A stretch of 33,097 bases of DNA from Roseococcus sp. (GTDB lineage: Bacteria; Pseudomonadota; Alphaproteobacteria; Acetobacterales; Acetobacteraceae): NCBI GenBank assembly GCA_026414745.1, contig JAOAIK010000043.1:1-33097 (forward strand), written 5' to 3'. The notes beneath the pieces are model-generated. The model saw only the letters and a program-made list of their open reading frames with translations, searched no databases and was not told the DNA's origin. The position numbers were made by a program, and so were the translations under genes. Shown in pieces: positions 31,675 through 33,097 of the stretch (position 1 is its first letter; each line of letters starts with the position of its first letter).

Positions 31675-31749
31675 TGGGGCGTCGCCAAGCGGTAAGGCAG
31701 CGGTTTTTGGTACCGCCATTCCCAGGTTCGAATCCTGGCGCCCCAACCA
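31675..31749 (+). tRNA. tRNA-Gln (anticodon TTG)
   Basis: A complete cloverleaf with encoded CCA. The acceptor stem is TGGGGCG with CGCCCCA, the D stem GCC/GGC, the anticodon stem GCGGT/ACCGC with loop TTTTGGT (anticodon TTG, reading CAA), and the T stem CCAGG/CCTGG with loop TTCGAAT. It lies after ispE, and a phage-type integrase gene begins 86 bases downstream, so this tRNA is the likely integration target. Confidence 0.96.
31720..31749 (+). other. Probable attachment site (one end of an integrated element) in the tRNA-Gln 3' half
   Basis: Integrases of this type usually recombine within the T arm to 3' end of a tRNA and leave the gene intact. The sequence directly after CCA becomes AT-richer (TCTGATTTTCCTCAAATGAA). 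The exact crossover bases cannot be given, because the other end of the element, which should repeat part of this segment, is outside the window. Confidence 0.5.
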
Positions 31750-31835
31750 TCTGATTTTCCTCAAATGAATCAAGGGCTTGCGCGACACGGGGGTGCTCCA
31801 CGTGGACCCCTTCTGTGGCCCCAAAGGGGGTTGTC

Positions 31836-33097
31836 GTGGCAGGTCCGTTCCTGCGTCGCAGAGGTGGCGCATACCGATTCCGTGCCCGTGTTCCGCTCGA
31901 CCTTGTGTCCCTGCTGGGCAGGACGGAGGTCGGACAAAGCCTGAGAACGAATGACCCGCGAGAGGCCAGGCTGCGGGCGGCACGGATGAATGCCCGTGTC
32001 GCCGACCTGTGGTATCGGATTCGGGTCATGGCGGCAGAGGACGAGAACACGGAAGACCTGCGGGACCGCATCATCGCGGAACTCGAACGCGCCCTCGCGG
32101 CGGCGGAAGAAGCGATGGAAATCCAGCTTCGCAACGCCGAGGCCAAGGCCAAGGCCGAAAAGCTGGCCCTCGTGACGCGGGTGAAGCAGGACATGGATGC
32201 GCGCCACGAGATGTTGCGCGAGGCGTTGGCGAAGGGCGAGCGGGTCGGGCGCGAGGTCTCGCAACTCATCGAGGCACGGAAGCTGACAGGAGAGGGCCTC
32301 GAAGCGTTACGCAAGATTCTCGACAATGCGGGTGTCGTCCAACGCGACCGCGCTTCACCGACGATTCTTGAGTTCCTCGAACAGACTTTCATTCCCGAGC
32401 GGAACCTGCAGGAGGACGCGAGCCGCCACATCCAGGGCTATGTGCGGCTGTTCGCCAAGACGTTGGGCGACCGCCCGATGAACGAATACACCCGCGCGGA
32501 CATCGTGCGCTGGGTGCGGACGCTGGAAAACGTTCGCACGTCCTACGGCAAGGGCGGCAAGGACCACGCGAAGACCATCGAGGTCATTCTGCGGGAAAGC
32601 CGTGGAAAGCCGACGCTGGGTGCGACGACGATTCAAAAGCACATCACGCATGTGAAGCAGCTCTTCCTCTTCGCCATCCGTCACCATCGCTTTGCCGTCT
32701 CGGACGATGTGGAGGCGATGTTCGCGGACATCGCGCTTAGTCGGCATGTGCCCGAGTCCAGGGAACGCGAAATCTGGCCGACGCAGGCCCTGACCACGCT
32801 GTTCCGTTCGCCCATCTGGGCGGGAACAAGGGCCAGGGCTGATGACTTCACTCATCGGCATCAGGCGGGGCCTCACATCCATCTCGACGCGTACTGGTGG
32901 CTCCCCATCATCGGTCTCTACTCGGGCATGCGTCTGGAGGAAATCGCGCAGCTCAGGCACGACGACCTGAAGCGGGACGGGGATGGTCGTGCATTCATCC
33001 ACGTGACCGACGAGGGCGAAGGTCAGCGCCTGAAGACGAAATCGAGCCGTCGCGGTGTGCCCGTTCATCCCTTCCTCCCCACGCTGGGCTTCGAGGG
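31836..33097 (+). CDS. Tyrosine recombinase/integrase, N-terminal 420 residues (runs off the window)
   Basis: The GTG start at 31836 is preceded by AAAGGGGG at 5-base spacing and gives AGPFLRRRGGAYRFRARVPL, the DUF6538-type N-terminus of integrases. Next come a charged helical insert (about 75-165, with AEAKAKAEK and many Glu/Arg), a core-binding domain (SPTILEFLEQTFIPERNLQE, then VRLFAKTLGDRPMNEYTRAD) and the catalytic domain: Arg366 in YSGMRLEEIAQL and Lys400/402 in RLKTKSSRRGVPVHP. The HxxR and Tyr lie beyond the end. GC content and codons (GAA, ATT, AAG, GCG) differ from upstream genes, indicating transfer. It should excise and insert the element at tRNA-Gln. Confidence 0.92.
   Translation, partial: MAGPFLRRRGGAYRFRARVPLDLVSLLGRTEVGQSLRTNDPREARLRAARMNARVADLWYRIRVMAAEDENTEDLRDRIIAELERALAAAEEAMEIQLRNAEAKAKAEKLALVTRVKQDMDARHEMLREALAKGERVGREVSQLIEARKLTGEGLEALRKILDNAGVVQRDRASPTILEFLEQTFIPERNLQEDASRHIQGYVRLFAKTLGDRPMNEYTRADIVRWVRTLENVRTSYGKGGKDHAKTIEVILRESRGKPTLGATTIQKHITHVKQLFLFAIRHHRFAVSDDVEAMFADIALSRHVPESREREIWPTQALTTLFRSPIWAGTRARADDFTHRHQAGPHIHLDAYWWLPIIGLYSGMRLEEIAQLRHDDLKRDGDGRAFIHVTDEGEGQRLKTKSSRRGVPVHPFLPTLGFE

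Noticed and set aside
1..33097. CRISPR array, rRNA or replication origin
   Set aside because: No regularly spaced repeats, no rRNA-like sequence and no DnaA-box or repeat cluster was seen on either strand.

Overview
The window is chromosomal DNA of a very GC-rich alphaproteobacterium, most likely an Acetobacteraceae/Roseomonas-type organism. This is inferred from strong G/C bias at third codon positions, a Bug/TctC-type binding protein, a class I lysyl-tRNA synthetase, an ihfA-merR pair, a pgsA...moaD-moaE group and a TPR protein followed by ispE and tRNA-Gln. No database search was possible, so names rest on motifs and recalled family features.

Layout. 1-430 holds two decayed IS5-type transposase C-termini. 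431-6225 (minus strand) is one transport operon read right to left: VOC/glyoxalase-like protein, family 5 binding protein, two DppB/DppC-type permeases and a fused double ATPase. 6296-10616 (minus) carries lysK, an MprF-like gene lacking its C-terminal catalytic half, ihfA and a MerR regulator. 10790-12778 (plus) is an AtzG/AtzE/HpxZ-type amidohydrolase operon, divergent from lysK. 13003-16363 is pgsA, a lipoprotein, moaD, moaE and a polytopic membrane protein. 16409-18537 pairs a ZnuA-like zinc-binding protein with an outer-membrane beta-barrel, behind an AT-rich operator-like site. 18685-20798 contains a 44-residue membrane microprotein, an XpaC-like protein and a TelA-like protein. 20862-21827 is a Bug-type binding protein. 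moaB and a soluble lytic transglycosylase (minus), then a family-4-like uracil-DNA glycosylase (minus) and ETF-QO (plus) occupy 21834-26813. 26945-28925 is a chain of small predicted proteins, a GST and a class II aldolase with overlapping start and stop codons. 29057-31749 is a TPR lipoprotein, ispE and tRNA-Gln(TTG).

The right edge is the start of an integrated element. A tyrosine recombinase begins 86 bases after tRNA-Gln, has visibly lower GC and different codon use, and runs off the window. Whatever the element carries lies to the right.

Functional themes. lysK, mprF and pgsA are the aminoacyl-tRNA, lipid-modifying and phosphatidylglycerol-making steps of lipid aminoacylation, but the MprF here seems to lack the transferase. 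moaD, moaE and moaB serve molybdenum cofactor synthesis. Several genes without a Shine-Dalgarno sequence (pgsA, znuA, the microprotein, the TPR lipoprotein) have a -10-like element just before the start codon, suggesting leaderless or nearly leaderless mRNAs. No complete novel defence or biosynthetic system is visible. The best leads are the zinc-binding protein/barrel pair, the microprotein-XpaC-TelA unit, the truncated MprF coupled to LysRS, and the cysteine-free uracil-DNA glycosylase.
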